Source of the DNA: Brevundimonas sp.
Lineage (GTDB): Bacteria; Pseudomonadota; Alphaproteobacteria; Caulobacterales; Caulobacteraceae
Length of the DNA stretch: 8,065 nucleotides
Direction: 5' to 3'
Assembly (NCBI GenBank): GCA_012270135.1
Contig: JAAXIW010000039.1
Location: forward strand, 1-8,065
Made by a program: the position numbers and the translations under genes
Notes under the pieces: generated by a model
The model's database searches: none
What the model saw: the letters and a program-made list of their open reading frames with translations, nothing else
Told to the model about the DNA's origin: nothing
Shown here: one piece after another, positions 1 to 5,554 of the stretch
Layout: each line of letters starts with the position of its first letter
Position numbering within the stretch: the first letter of the stretch is position 1

Positions 1-84
1 TCGGCCTCTATCGTCGCCATCGATATTCTGAAGCACGATCCGTAGGCCGAGGAACTCGTCCTGTACGGTCCTCTCGTCGGCTAC
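1..84 (+). other. Open reading frame remnant in phase with the TraB/GumN gene, broken by TAG at 43-45
   Basis: The frame used by the following gene is open from the window edge, reads ...SIVAIDILKHDP, meets a TAG at 43-45, then continues AEELVLYGPLVGY straight into the ATG at 85. TraB/GumN proteins usually carry an N-terminal G-T-x-H motif followed by a stretch ending in something like ADELVLE, so both pieces resemble decayed parts of that region. Alternatively the first 45 bases are the genuine 3' end of an unrelated preceding gene. Upstream sequence is needed to decide. The resemblance is judged by eye only. Confidence 0.35.
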
Positions 85-693
85 ATGTTCTCTCCCCAAC
101 CGCTGCGGGAGGTTCTGACGCCCTCCACCTGGGCGCGGCTCGAGGCCTTTCTGGCCAGTCACGAGATTCCGGCGGACGCGTTCAGCCATTTGCGCCCGTG
201 GGCCGCCGCCATGATGCTGGAGTTCGCGGTCATGGAGAGCGCCGGCAGCGACGAGGAACTCGGGGTCGACACCCAGCTGGAGCAGGCCATTGGGCCGGGC
301 CAGCGCAAGGAGGCGCTCGATACGCCGGCGCTGTTGCTGGCCACGATTCAGGCGCTGGCCGCCTATGGCGACGCCGAGGCCGAAAGTCTGCTGAACGAGA
401 GCCTCGACTGGTATGAGGAGCTCGAACATCAGCCGGACTGGAGCCTCGAAGAGGCGTGGGCGGCGGGCGACGTCGACTCCATCGGCAGCTATGTCGCGGA
501 CATGAAGGCCGAAGCCCCAATGCTCTACAAGACCCTCATGACGGACCGGAACACGGCCTGGATGGCGGCTCTCGAACGGATGATGGAGACCGAGGAGCGG
601 GTCGTGGTCATCGTGGGGGCCGCGCACATGGCGGGGCCTGACGGTCTGCCCGAGCTGCTACGGGCGGCGGGCTACACCGTCGAAGGTCCGTGA
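85..693 (+). CDS. TraB/GumN family protein, apparently N-terminally truncated
   Basis: The 202-residue product carries the C-terminal two thirds of the TraB/GumN fold. Visible blocks are a Leu-Thr-Pro helix start at residues 11-20, R-P-W-A at 37-40, G-V-D-T-Q-L at 60-65, the D-R-N-x-A-W block at 154-159 and the second family G-x-x-H motif (V-G-A-A-H) at 177-181, followed by G-P-D-G-L. Members related to TIKI are thought to be metal-dependent hydrolases using paired N- and C-terminal GxxH motifs; bacterial members are poorly characterised. Family proteins are usually near 280-330 residues with a signal peptide. This one lacks both the signal peptide and the N-terminal motif, and I see no good ribosome-binding site before ATG 85. 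It may therefore be a pseudogene or an intracellular fragment. Its stop overlaps the GTG start of the next gene. The family call is firm; function and integrity are uncertain. Confidence 0.7.
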   Translation: MFSPQPLREVLTPSTWARLEAFLASHEIPADAFSHLRPWAAAMMLEFAVMESAGSDEELGVDTQLEQAIGPGQRKEALDTPALLLATIQALAAYGDAEAESLLNESLDWYEELEHQPDWSLEEAWAAGDVDSIGSYVADMKAEAPMLYKTLMTDRNTAWMAALERMMETEERVVVIVGAAHMAGPDGLPELLRAAGYTVEGP

Positions 694-1232
694 CCCACCG
701 CATCATCCTGTTCCGCGGCATGAACACCGGCGGTGTCCGCGCACCCGTGGCCGAGCAGCGCACCATGGCCAAAGAGATGGGGCTGACGAACCCCCGAACC
801 CTCGCGGCCAGCGGCAATCTTGTGGTCGAGAGCGGCAAGGCGACGGCGACCCTGGAAAGGGAGATCGAGGCCGCGATGGAGAGGACCTTCGGCCTGAAGG
901 TCGCCGCCATGGTCCGCACGCCGGACCAGTGGGCGAAGCTCATCGCAGCCAATCCCTTCCCGAAGGAGGCGGCCGCCCATCCGTCGAAAGTGCTGGCTAT
1001 GGTCATGAAGGCCGGGATCAAGGCCGGCGCGGTGGAGGCCTGCCGCGAACTGGCCGCCGAAGGCGAGCGGGTCGAGGCCGTCGATGGCGTCCTGTATTTC
1101 TGGTTCCCGGACGGACAGGGCCAGTCGGGCATCTTCAAGAAGGCCACGCCGCGCCTGCTTGGCATGGGCACAGGCCGCAACTGGAACACGGTGCTGAAGC
1201 TCGGCGAAATGGTCGGCCTTCCGTCCGCGTGA
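690..1232 (+). CDS. DUF1697 family protein
   Basis: A 180-residue cytoplasmic protein with the whole DUF1697 pattern: L-F-R-G-M-N-T-G-G at residues 7-15, S-G-N-L-V-V-E-S at 41-48, N-P-F-P at 88-91 and the C-terminal T-G-R-N-W-N-T-V block at 161-168. Length matches the family, which has no established biochemical function. The GTG at 690 is chosen because the family begins only a few residues before the LxRGxNxGG motif, and a GAAGG at 682-686 lies just upstream. The ATG at 720 would cut that motif. The start overlaps the TGA of the TraB/GumN gene (GTGA), a classic arrangement for translational coupling, so the two probably share a transcript. No membrane segments or signal peptide are visible. 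Confidence 0.85.
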   Translation: MTHRIILFRGMNTGGVRAPVAEQRTMAKEMGLTNPRTLAASGNLVVESGKATATLEREIEAAMERTFGLKVAAMVRTPDQWAKLIAANPFPKEAAAHPSKVLAMVMKAGIKAGAVEACRELAAEGERVEAVDGVLYFWFPDGQGQSGIFKKATPRLLGMGTGRNWNTVLKLGEMVGLPSA

Positions 1233-1269
1233 GCGGATCGGTATGCAGTCCGCAGACGAGGAGACCCCG

Positions 1270-2058
<789 letters not shown>

Positions 2059-2060
2059 CC

Positions 2061-2816
2061 ATGTTTCGCAAGGCTCTCGTCGCCTTCGGACTTCTGGCCG
2101 CCTGCACGCCCGCGGCCCAGGCGCAGATCACCCCGCGGCCCGAAGTCCTGACCGGCGCCTTCACGCCCGGTTTCATCGGCGAGGCCGATGAGAAGCGTTA
2201 TCCGATCCGGACTATCCGGATCGGCGAGGTTCATATCTCGAGCGGCCGCCTAATCCTTGCCGACCCCTTCCTGATGTCCACCCGCAACCGCCCCTTGACG
2301 CTGACCGTGCCGCCGGGCCGGTATCCGGTCGATCTTGCAGTGGCCGATGCGGGCGAAAGCGGCCAGCGGGTAGCCTTGGCCCGGCTGCTGATCTCGGATG
2401 CTCCGCCTGTCCGCTGGGCGCTGGCGGTGACGGACGAACAGGATCCGACCACCCTGAGTGGCGAAGACATCTTCGGCTACGGGGTGGACGCCGGAACCGG
2501 AGCCTTCGTCGACGCGGCGGTCCCGGCCTGGCTGGCAGGCCGATATCCGCCGTCGGACGTCGACGGCTACACCGCCTTGGTCGACAGCTGGCAGGTCCGG
2601 GGCGAGGCGGCGGCCCCGGGGCTCGGCATCCCTTACGGCTTCGCCCTGGTCGAACCGCTCGGCCCCGGCGGTGCGGCCATGTTCTCGTCCGGATGGGGCG
2701 ACGGCTACTATGCGTCATGGGTGGGCTACGATGCCGACGATCATCCCGTGGTCATTGTGACGGACTTCGCTGTCATCACGGCGGTGAACTTTCCGTCCGC
2801 TGCGAACTCGCGTTGA
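2061..2816 (+). CDS. Exported or lipid-anchored DUF4241 domain protein
   Basis: A 251-residue protein of unknown function. Residues 1-22 form a secretion signal: M-F-R-K, a hydrophobic core, then either a lipobox L-A-A-C with Cys15 or an A-Q-A cleavage site at 19-21. The remainder fits DUF4241: V-H-I-S-S-G-R-L-I-L-A-D-P-F at 57-70, V-P-P-G-R-Y-P-V at 83-90, Y-G-V-D-A-G-T-G at 140-147, S-G-W-G-D-G-Y-Y at 210-217 and V-T-D-F at 233-236. The G-Y-G-V-D-A-G-T-G and S-G-W-G-D-G motifs are the most diagnostic. ATG 2061 follows the hydratase stop by 2 nt, with GGGGA at 2049-2053 as ribosome-binding site, so the genes are probably co-transcribed. The stop codon lies inside the -35 element of the rpsT promoter. 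Confidence 0.82.
   Translation: MFRKALVAFGLLAACTPAAQAQITPRPEVLTGAFTPGFIGEADEKRYPIRTIRIGEVHISSGRLILADPFLMSTRNRPLTLTVPPGRYPVDLAVADAGESGQRVALARLLISDAPPVRWALAVTDEQDPTTLSGEDIFGYGVDAGTGAFVDAAVPAWLAGRYPPSDVDGYTALVDSWQVRGEAAAPGLGIPYGFALVEPLGPGGAAMFSSGWGDGYYASWVGYDADDHPVVIVTDFAVITAVNFPSAANSR
2174..2224. repeat. Two adjacent perfect inverted repeats inside the DUF4241 gene
   Basis: CATCGGC-GAG-GCCGATG (2174-2190) and CCGATCCGGA-CTA-TCCGGATCGG (2202-2224) are perfect inverted repeats of 7 and 10 bp, each with a 3-base spacer. The 10-base word ATCGGCGAGG also occurs directly repeated at 2175-2184 and 2220-2229. They lie in the codons for about residues 38-56, early in the mature protein. The symmetry is seen directly; any function is unknown. 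Confidence 0.6.
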
Positions 2817-2841
2817 CCCCCCCACCCCTTTCCGCTATAGC
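2813..2841 (+). promoter_or_regulatory. Housekeeping sigma-factor promoter of rpsT
   Basis: TTGACC at 2813-2818 and TATAGC at 2836-2841 are separated by 17 bases, close to the sigma-70 consensus. They also fit the Caulobacter housekeeping form TTGACSS-N14-GCTATAGC. Transcription should start near 2848, giving a leader of about 60 nt before rpsT. The -35 hexamer contains the TGA stop of the DUF4241 gene. This is the strongest promoter match I found by eye in the window. Confidence 0.75.
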
Positions 2842-2910
2842 CGCGCGCTCTTGAGATTTCTGCGCCGTGGACGTGTGCTCCGCCGCGTTTTCCGGTCGAA
2901 GGTTTGACTG

Positions 2911-3180
2911 ATGGCCAACAATGCCGGCGCCAAGAAAGCGATCCGCAAGATCGCGGCCCGCACCGAAGTGAACAAGGCGCGCCGCACGCGCGTCCGCACC
3001 TTCCTCCGCAAATTCCAGGAAGCCGTGACCGGCGGCGACGCCGGCGCCGCGAAGGCCGCCTTCGTGGAGGCCCAATCGGAGCTGATGCGCGCCGTCTCGA
3101 AGGGCGTCGTTCACAAGAATACGGGCTCGCGGAAAGTGTCCCGCCTGGCGGCGCAGCTTAAGAAAATGTCGGCTGCCTGA
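2911..3180 (+). CDS. rpsT: 30S ribosomal protein S20
   Basis: An 89-residue, Lys/Arg-rich, largely helical protein that binds 16S rRNA in the small ribosomal subunit. The N-terminus M-A-N-N-A-G-A-K-K-A-I-R-K and the internal A-A-F-V-E-A-Q-S-E-L-M-R-A and H-K-N-T-G-S-R-K-V-S-R-L segments are textbook bacterial S20, and the length is normal. The start is fixed by the family N-terminus. GAAGG at 2898-2902 lies eight bases upstream. It appears to be a single-gene transcript, with its own promoter at 2813-2841 and a terminator hairpin at 3238-3270. S20 represses its own translation in E. coli; I see nothing here that shows or excludes that. rpsT followed by dnaA is an arrangement also known from Caulobacter. 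Confidence 0.97.
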   Translation: MANNAGAKKAIRKIAARTEVNKARRTRVRTFLRKFQEAVTGGDAGAAKAAFVEAQSELMRAVSKGVVHKNTGSRKVSRLAAQLKKMSAA

Positions 3181-3237
3181 CACAGGGGCCTGCGGACGGC
3201 CTTTCACAGGGCTGTCATGGTAAACTTCAGTGTTTTC

Positions 3238-3270
3238 AACGGCGAGGGCGCAACCGCTCCCTCGCCGTTT
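3238..3270 (+). terminator. Rho-independent-type terminator of rpsT
   Basis: AACGGCGAGGG (3238-3248) pairs perfectly with CCCTCGCCGTT (3259-3269) around a 10-base loop, giving an 11-bp GC-rich stem about 60 nt after the rpsT stop. The T-run is only three bases, so termination may be partial. The hairpin cleanly separates rpsT from the dnaA control region. Confidence 0.7.
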
Positions 3271-3330
3271 GCACGTCCGCCCATAACCCCCGGCGGCCGA
3301 ATTCGTGCTCGCGTCTGTGGCGAAATCGGG

Positions 3331-3396
3331 GATTCCGCTGGCTGTGTTTGGCTTTAGCGGAGTCAAACAATTTAACTGCATTTTACGATTCGAATC
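3331..3396. promoter_or_regulatory. Cluster of four GANTC (CcrM-type methylation) sites upstream of dnaA
   Basis: GATTC 3331-3335, GAGTC 3360-3364, GATTC 3387-3391 and GAATC 3392-3396 fall in 66 bp; the last two abut as the perfect palindrome GATTCGAATC. A fifth site, GATTC, is at 3567-3571. In Caulobacter the adenine of GANTC is methylated by CcrM, the dnaA promoter responds to its methylation state, and GcrA recognises methylated GANTC. Sites are seen directly; methylation control here is inferred by analogy. Confidence 0.6.
3372..3386 (+). promoter_or_regulatory. CtrA-like binding box upstream of dnaA
   Basis: TTAA (3372-3375), seven bases, then TTAC (3383-3386) matches the CtrA consensus TTAA-N7-TTAA at 7 of 8 specified positions. 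It lies one base before the GATTCGAATC palindrome and 14 bases before the TTGACG element. CtrA is the Caulobacterales cell-cycle master regulator. In a GC-rich genome a chance match is less likely but cannot be excluded. Confidence 0.45.
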
Positions 3397-3400
3397 AGCG

Positions 3401-3428
3401 TTGACGCTCTCCGCTCCCGGCGTAAGTT
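3401..3428 (+). promoter_or_regulatory. Probable dnaA promoter
   Basis: TTGACG (3401-3406) is a near-perfect -35 element. The best -10 at suitable spacing is TAAGTT (3423-3428, 16-base spacer), which is weak. Transcription from here would give a leader of roughly 185 nt before ATG 3621, in line with the long dnaA leader known in Caulobacter. A second weaker candidate, TTGGCT (3348-3353) with N17 and TTTAAC (3371-3376), overlaps the CtrA-like box. Confidence 0.45.
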
Positions 3429-3575
3429 TGGGCCTCTAACGCACTTCCATCCCAACACGGATGAACACGGCGCGGGACCAGTTTCGCGTCGGCGTGAGAT
3501 GTCAGATCGAGAGTATGACCCCAACCGGGTGGCGCCCTGCCGCACCGGACAGGAGAAGTCGTCCCCGATTCCGGC

Positions 3576-3605
3576 CGCTCGAAGGGCGTCAAGCGATGGT
3601 TTTTT
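3576..3605 (+). terminator. Hairpin followed by six T's in the dnaA leader (possible attenuator)
   Basis: CGCTCGA (3576-3582) pairs with TCAAGCG (3589-3595) with one internal mismatch and a 6-base loop. After ATGG comes TTTTTT (3600-3605), ending 15 bases before ATG 3621. This looks like a weak intrinsic terminator or a leader structure near the ribosome-binding site. The gap between stem and T-run lowers confidence. Confidence 0.35.
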
Positions 3606-3620
3606 GGCGGGTGGCTGAAC

Positions 3621-5060
3621 ATGTTGGGGGGCGCGCAAATGGCGGGGATGACCGATCCGGATCGTATCTGGACCGAGGCGGCGGGACGTCTCCGCAGCGA
3701 GATCGGCGAAGGCGCCTTCAGCTCCTATATCGCCCCCTCGGCGGTGCGGGCCGACGGCGCCGGCCAGCTGATCCTGGTCACCCCGACCGCCTATGCCCGC
3801 GACTGGGTGCGCAAGAACGCCCTGCGCCGCATGAACGAGCTGTGGCTGGGCCTCGACGGCCTGTCGCGCCGCCTCGAGGTGCGCTGCAGGGCCGAGATGG
3901 GCTCGGTCGCCCCGGCCTCGCAGGTCGCCGCCGGCCGCGCCGAGGCCCCCGCCGCCAATGTCGTGCCGATGCCGTTGGCCACCCATGGCCCGGTGGCCGA
4001 CGGCGCCCGCGCCGTGCGCGCCGCCGGCCTGCAGGAGCGGCTGACCTTCGACAGCTTCGTGGAGGGCCAGGGCAACGCCTTCGCCCTCGCCATCGCCCGC
4101 CAGGCCGCGTGCTGGGCCGACGGCCACTTCAACCCCATCTTCTTCTGCGGGCCCTACGGCTACGGCAAGACCCACCTGCTCAACGCCATCGCCTGGGAGG
4201 CCCAGCGCCTGCGTCCCGACGCCAAGGTGGTCTACCTGACCGCCGAGCGCTTCCTGTCGACCTTCGTGCGCGCCATGCAGGACCGCTCGACCGCGGCCTT
4301 CAAGGAAAGCCTGCGCGGCGCCGACATGCTGCTGATCGACGACGTCCAGTTCGTCGGCGGCAAGGCCGGCACCCAGGAGGAGCTGCTCGCCACCCTGACC
4401 AGCCTGATCGAGGACGGCAAACGGATCGTCCTGTCCGCCGACCGGCCGCCGATGGCCCTGACCGAGGTCGAGCCGCGCCTGCGCAGCCATCTGGCCTCGG
4501 GCCTGACCTGCCCGGTCGAGCCGGCCGACCGCGCCCTGAAATTGGCCGTGGCGCGTAACCGGATACAGGCCCTGGCCCAGCTGGGCGTGGTTTCCGGCGA
4601 GGCCCGGCCCGAGGTGCTGGAGCACCTGGTCGACCGCACCCCCGGATCGATGCGCGAACTGGAAGGCGCGGTGAACACCCTGGCCGCCGTCGCCGGCGCC
4701 CGCCTGTCGGCCCTGACGGTCGACGAGGTCCAGACCCTGCTCGGCTCGGCCCTGCGCGGCGGGCCCGAGCGCCGCATCACCGTCGACGAGATCCAGAAGA
4801 CCGTCGCCGAGCATTTCACCCTGAAACAGGCCGACCTGCTGAGCGAGCGCCGCACCCGCTCGGTCGCCCGTCCGCGCCAGATCGCCATGTGGCTGTGCAA
4901 GCAGCACACGACGCGCTCCTATCCGGACATCGGCCGCCGTTTCGGCGGGCGCGACCACACCACGGTCCTGCACGGCGTGCGCAAGATCGAGGAGCTGATG
5001 GCCCAGGACGACCAGATCGCCCGGGACGTCGAGGCCCTGACCCGCAAGCTGCGCGGCTAG
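3621..5060 (+). CDS. dnaA: Chromosomal replication initiator protein DnaA
   Basis: A 479-residue AAA+ initiator that binds DnaA boxes at the origin and opens the duplex. Domain I spans about 12-90, a variable Ala/Pro-rich linker about 91-135, the AAA+ domain about 140-375 and the DNA-binding domain about 385-479. Walker A is G-P-Y-G-Y-G-K-T (177-184), Walker B L-L-I-D-D (237-241), sensor I region V-L-S-A-D-R-P-P (270-277) and the sensor II Arg in S-M-R-E-L-E-G-A is Arg345. The domain IV signature G-G-R-D-H-T-T-V-L-H is at 442-451. The usual box VII arginine finger (E. coli Arg285) aligns with His290 in R-L-R-S-H-L. The start is uncertain: ATG 3621, 3639 (GGGGGG seven bases upstream) and 3648 are all in frame, and I keep the longest. 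It closely resembles Caulobacter DnaA as remembered. Confidence 0.96.
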   Translation: MLGGAQMAGMTDPDRIWTEAAGRLRSEIGEGAFSSYIAPSAVRADGAGQLILVTPTAYARDWVRKNALRRMNELWLGLDGLSRRLEVRCRAEMGSVAPASQVAAGRAEAPAANVVPMPLATHGPVADGARAVRAAGLQERLTFDSFVEGQGNAFALAIARQAACWADGHFNPIFFCGPYGYGKTHLLNAIAWEAQRLRPDAKVVYLTAERFLSTFVRAMQDRSTAAFKESLRGADMLLIDDVQFVGGKAGTQEELLATLTSLIEDGKRIVLSADRPPMALTEVEPRLRSHLASGLTCPVEPADRALKLAVARNRIQALAQLGVVSGEARPEVLEHLVDRTPGSMRELEGAVNTLAAVAGARLSALTVDEVQTLLGSALRGGPERRITVDEIQKTVAEHFTLKQADLLSERRTRSVARPRQIAMWLCKQHTTRSYPDIGRRFGGRDHTTVLHGVRKIEELMAQDDQIARDVEALTRKLRG

Positions 5061-5090
5061 GCCTCTCCGGGAAGAAAAAACGGTGTGGCG

Positions 5091-5107
5091 GAGTCGGCAG
5101 AGTCGGC
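5091..5107 (+). repeat. Tandem GAGTCGGC repeat carrying two GANTC sites
   Basis: GAGTCGGC occurs at 5091-5098 and 5100-5107, a 9-base tandem period, so two GANTC methylation sites lie nine bases apart about 30 nt after the dnaA stop. Seen directly; role unknown. Confidence 0.55.
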
Positions 5108-5255
5108 GCCGGCCCGGGAATTTAGGTGTGTCATAGTAGGCAGGGTCGAAAGAGATCCCGAGAGATTTTAGAGCCCGGGCGAGTGCGCCAGGGCGACTCC
5201 GCGGCGCCTCGGGCGGAGCGGCGTGGGTTCGATATTTATCGAGCGGCAAATCCAT

Positions 5256-5280
5256 GGCGCGCATTGTGCGCCCGCTTTTT
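5256..5280 (+). terminator. Possible rho-independent terminator downstream of dnaA
   Basis: GGCGCGC (5256-5262) pairs with GTGCGCC (5266-5272), with one G-T pair and a 3-base loop, followed after three bases by TTTTT (5276-5280). It is the only hairpin-plus-T-tract I see between dnaA and dnaN, about 200 nt after the dnaA stop. It would end the dnaA transcript or an upstream leader RNA. Confidence 0.45.
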
Positions 5281-5389
5281 GCTGAGGCGGGAAGATAGCC
5301 TCGAGAAAAGGCGATGTGTCTGGAAAGGCGGCCGATTTTCCCGCCAATCCGACTATATTTTCGCGAATAGCCAGCACAGCGTCACAGCC

Positions 5390-5405
5390 GCCGCGGGCCC
5401 GCGGC
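5390..5405. repeat. Perfect 16-bp GC palindrome next to a DnaA box
   Basis: GCCGCGGGCCCGCGGC is fully self-complementary. It ends four bases before the DnaA box at 5410. Possible readings are a protein-binding dyad, a transcript hairpin, or chance in GC-rich DNA. Confidence 0.5.
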
Positions 5406-5409
5406 CGCT

Positions 5410-5418
5410 TTGTCCACA
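5410..5418 (+). promoter_or_regulatory. DnaA box (TTGTCCACA) upstream of dnaN
   Basis: TTGTCCACA matches the E. coli consensus TTATCCACA at 8 of 9 positions and equals the preferred box of several high-GC bacteria such as Streptomyces. It sits about 50 bases before the putative dnaN -35 element, so DnaA could regulate dnaN or bind here as part of a wider DnaA-binding region. I found no second good box in the intergenic region. Confidence 0.55.
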
Positions 5419-5470
5419 GACAGCAGCCGCGTCATCCCGGATGGCGAGCTCCGCGACCCCTGCCGCTTCC

Positions 5471-5498
5471 TTGCCCCGCGCCGCCAATCCGCTAGTGT
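5471..5498 (+). promoter_or_regulatory. Probable dnaN promoter
   Basis: TTGCCC (5471-5476), 16 bases, then TAGTGT (5493-5498). Read in the Caulobacter style this is TTGCCCC-N13-GCTAGTGT, which keeps the GCTA core of the housekeeping -10 element. Transcription would start near 5505, about 50 nt before the dnaN ATG, with a GAGTC site at 5528-5532 in the leader. Confidence 0.4.
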
Positions 5499-5554
5499 CC
5501 AAGGCCCTCTATTCGCGGTGACGCCTTGAGTCGCCGCACCCCGGGCGAGACGAC

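Larger units (their letters stand above)
3181..3620. other. 440-nt intergenic control region between rpsT and dnaA
   Basis: No convincing gene lies here. In order it holds the rpsT terminator (3238-3270), five GANTC sites (3331, 3360, 3387, 3392, 3567), a CtrA-like box (3372-3386), a TTGACG promoter element (3401) and a leader hairpin with T-tract (3576-3605). The stretch 3345-3400 is noticeably richer in A+T than its surroundings. An open frame starting at 3461 runs out of phase into dnaA and shows no family resemblance. Confidence 0.7.
5061..5554. other. 494-nt dnaA-dnaN intergenic region with serial inverted repeats
   Basis: No credible gene is present. Direct features are the paired GAGTC repeat (5091-5104) and single GANTC sites at 5195 and 5528. 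Inverted repeats are TCGATA-TT-TATCGA (5229-5242), a hairpin with T-tract (5256-5280), GAGGC/GCCTC (5284-5302), GGCGG/CCGCC (5327-5345), TTCGCGAA (5360-5367) and a 16-bp GC palindrome (5390-5405). A DnaA box (5410-5418) and the dnaN promoter (5471-5498) follow. The segment 5333-5370 is relatively AT-rich. A 131-codon open frame at 5126-5521 encodes Arg/Ser/Ala-rich sequence with no recognisable family and is not called as a gene. Confidence 0.65.

Noticed and set aside
1243..1269. Longer start of the enoyl-CoA hydratase at ATG 1243
   Set aside because: No ribosome-binding site fits it, and its extra nine residues are not part of the family; GAGGAG is correctly placed for ATG 1270.
3461..4558. 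365-codon + strand open frame overlapping dnaA
   Set aside because: Runs in a different phase through dnaA and reads as Arg/Pro/Gly-rich filler; no conserved domain.
3372..5264. 630-codon open frame antisense to dnaA
   Set aside because: It is produced by GC-rich codon bias on the opposite strand of dnaA; the composition is Gly/Ala/Gln/His-rich with no recognisable domain.
5126..5521. 131-codon + strand open frame in the dnaA-dnaN gap
   Set aside because: Arg/Ser/Ala-rich product, mixed third-base composition unlike neighbouring genes, and it overlaps the inverted repeats, DnaA box and dnaN promoter.
5061..5554. Chromosomal replication origin
   Set aside because: Only one good DnaA box and no CtrA-type sites were found here, and the known Caulobacter origin lies by hemE. 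Kept as a DnaA-binding regulatory candidate only.
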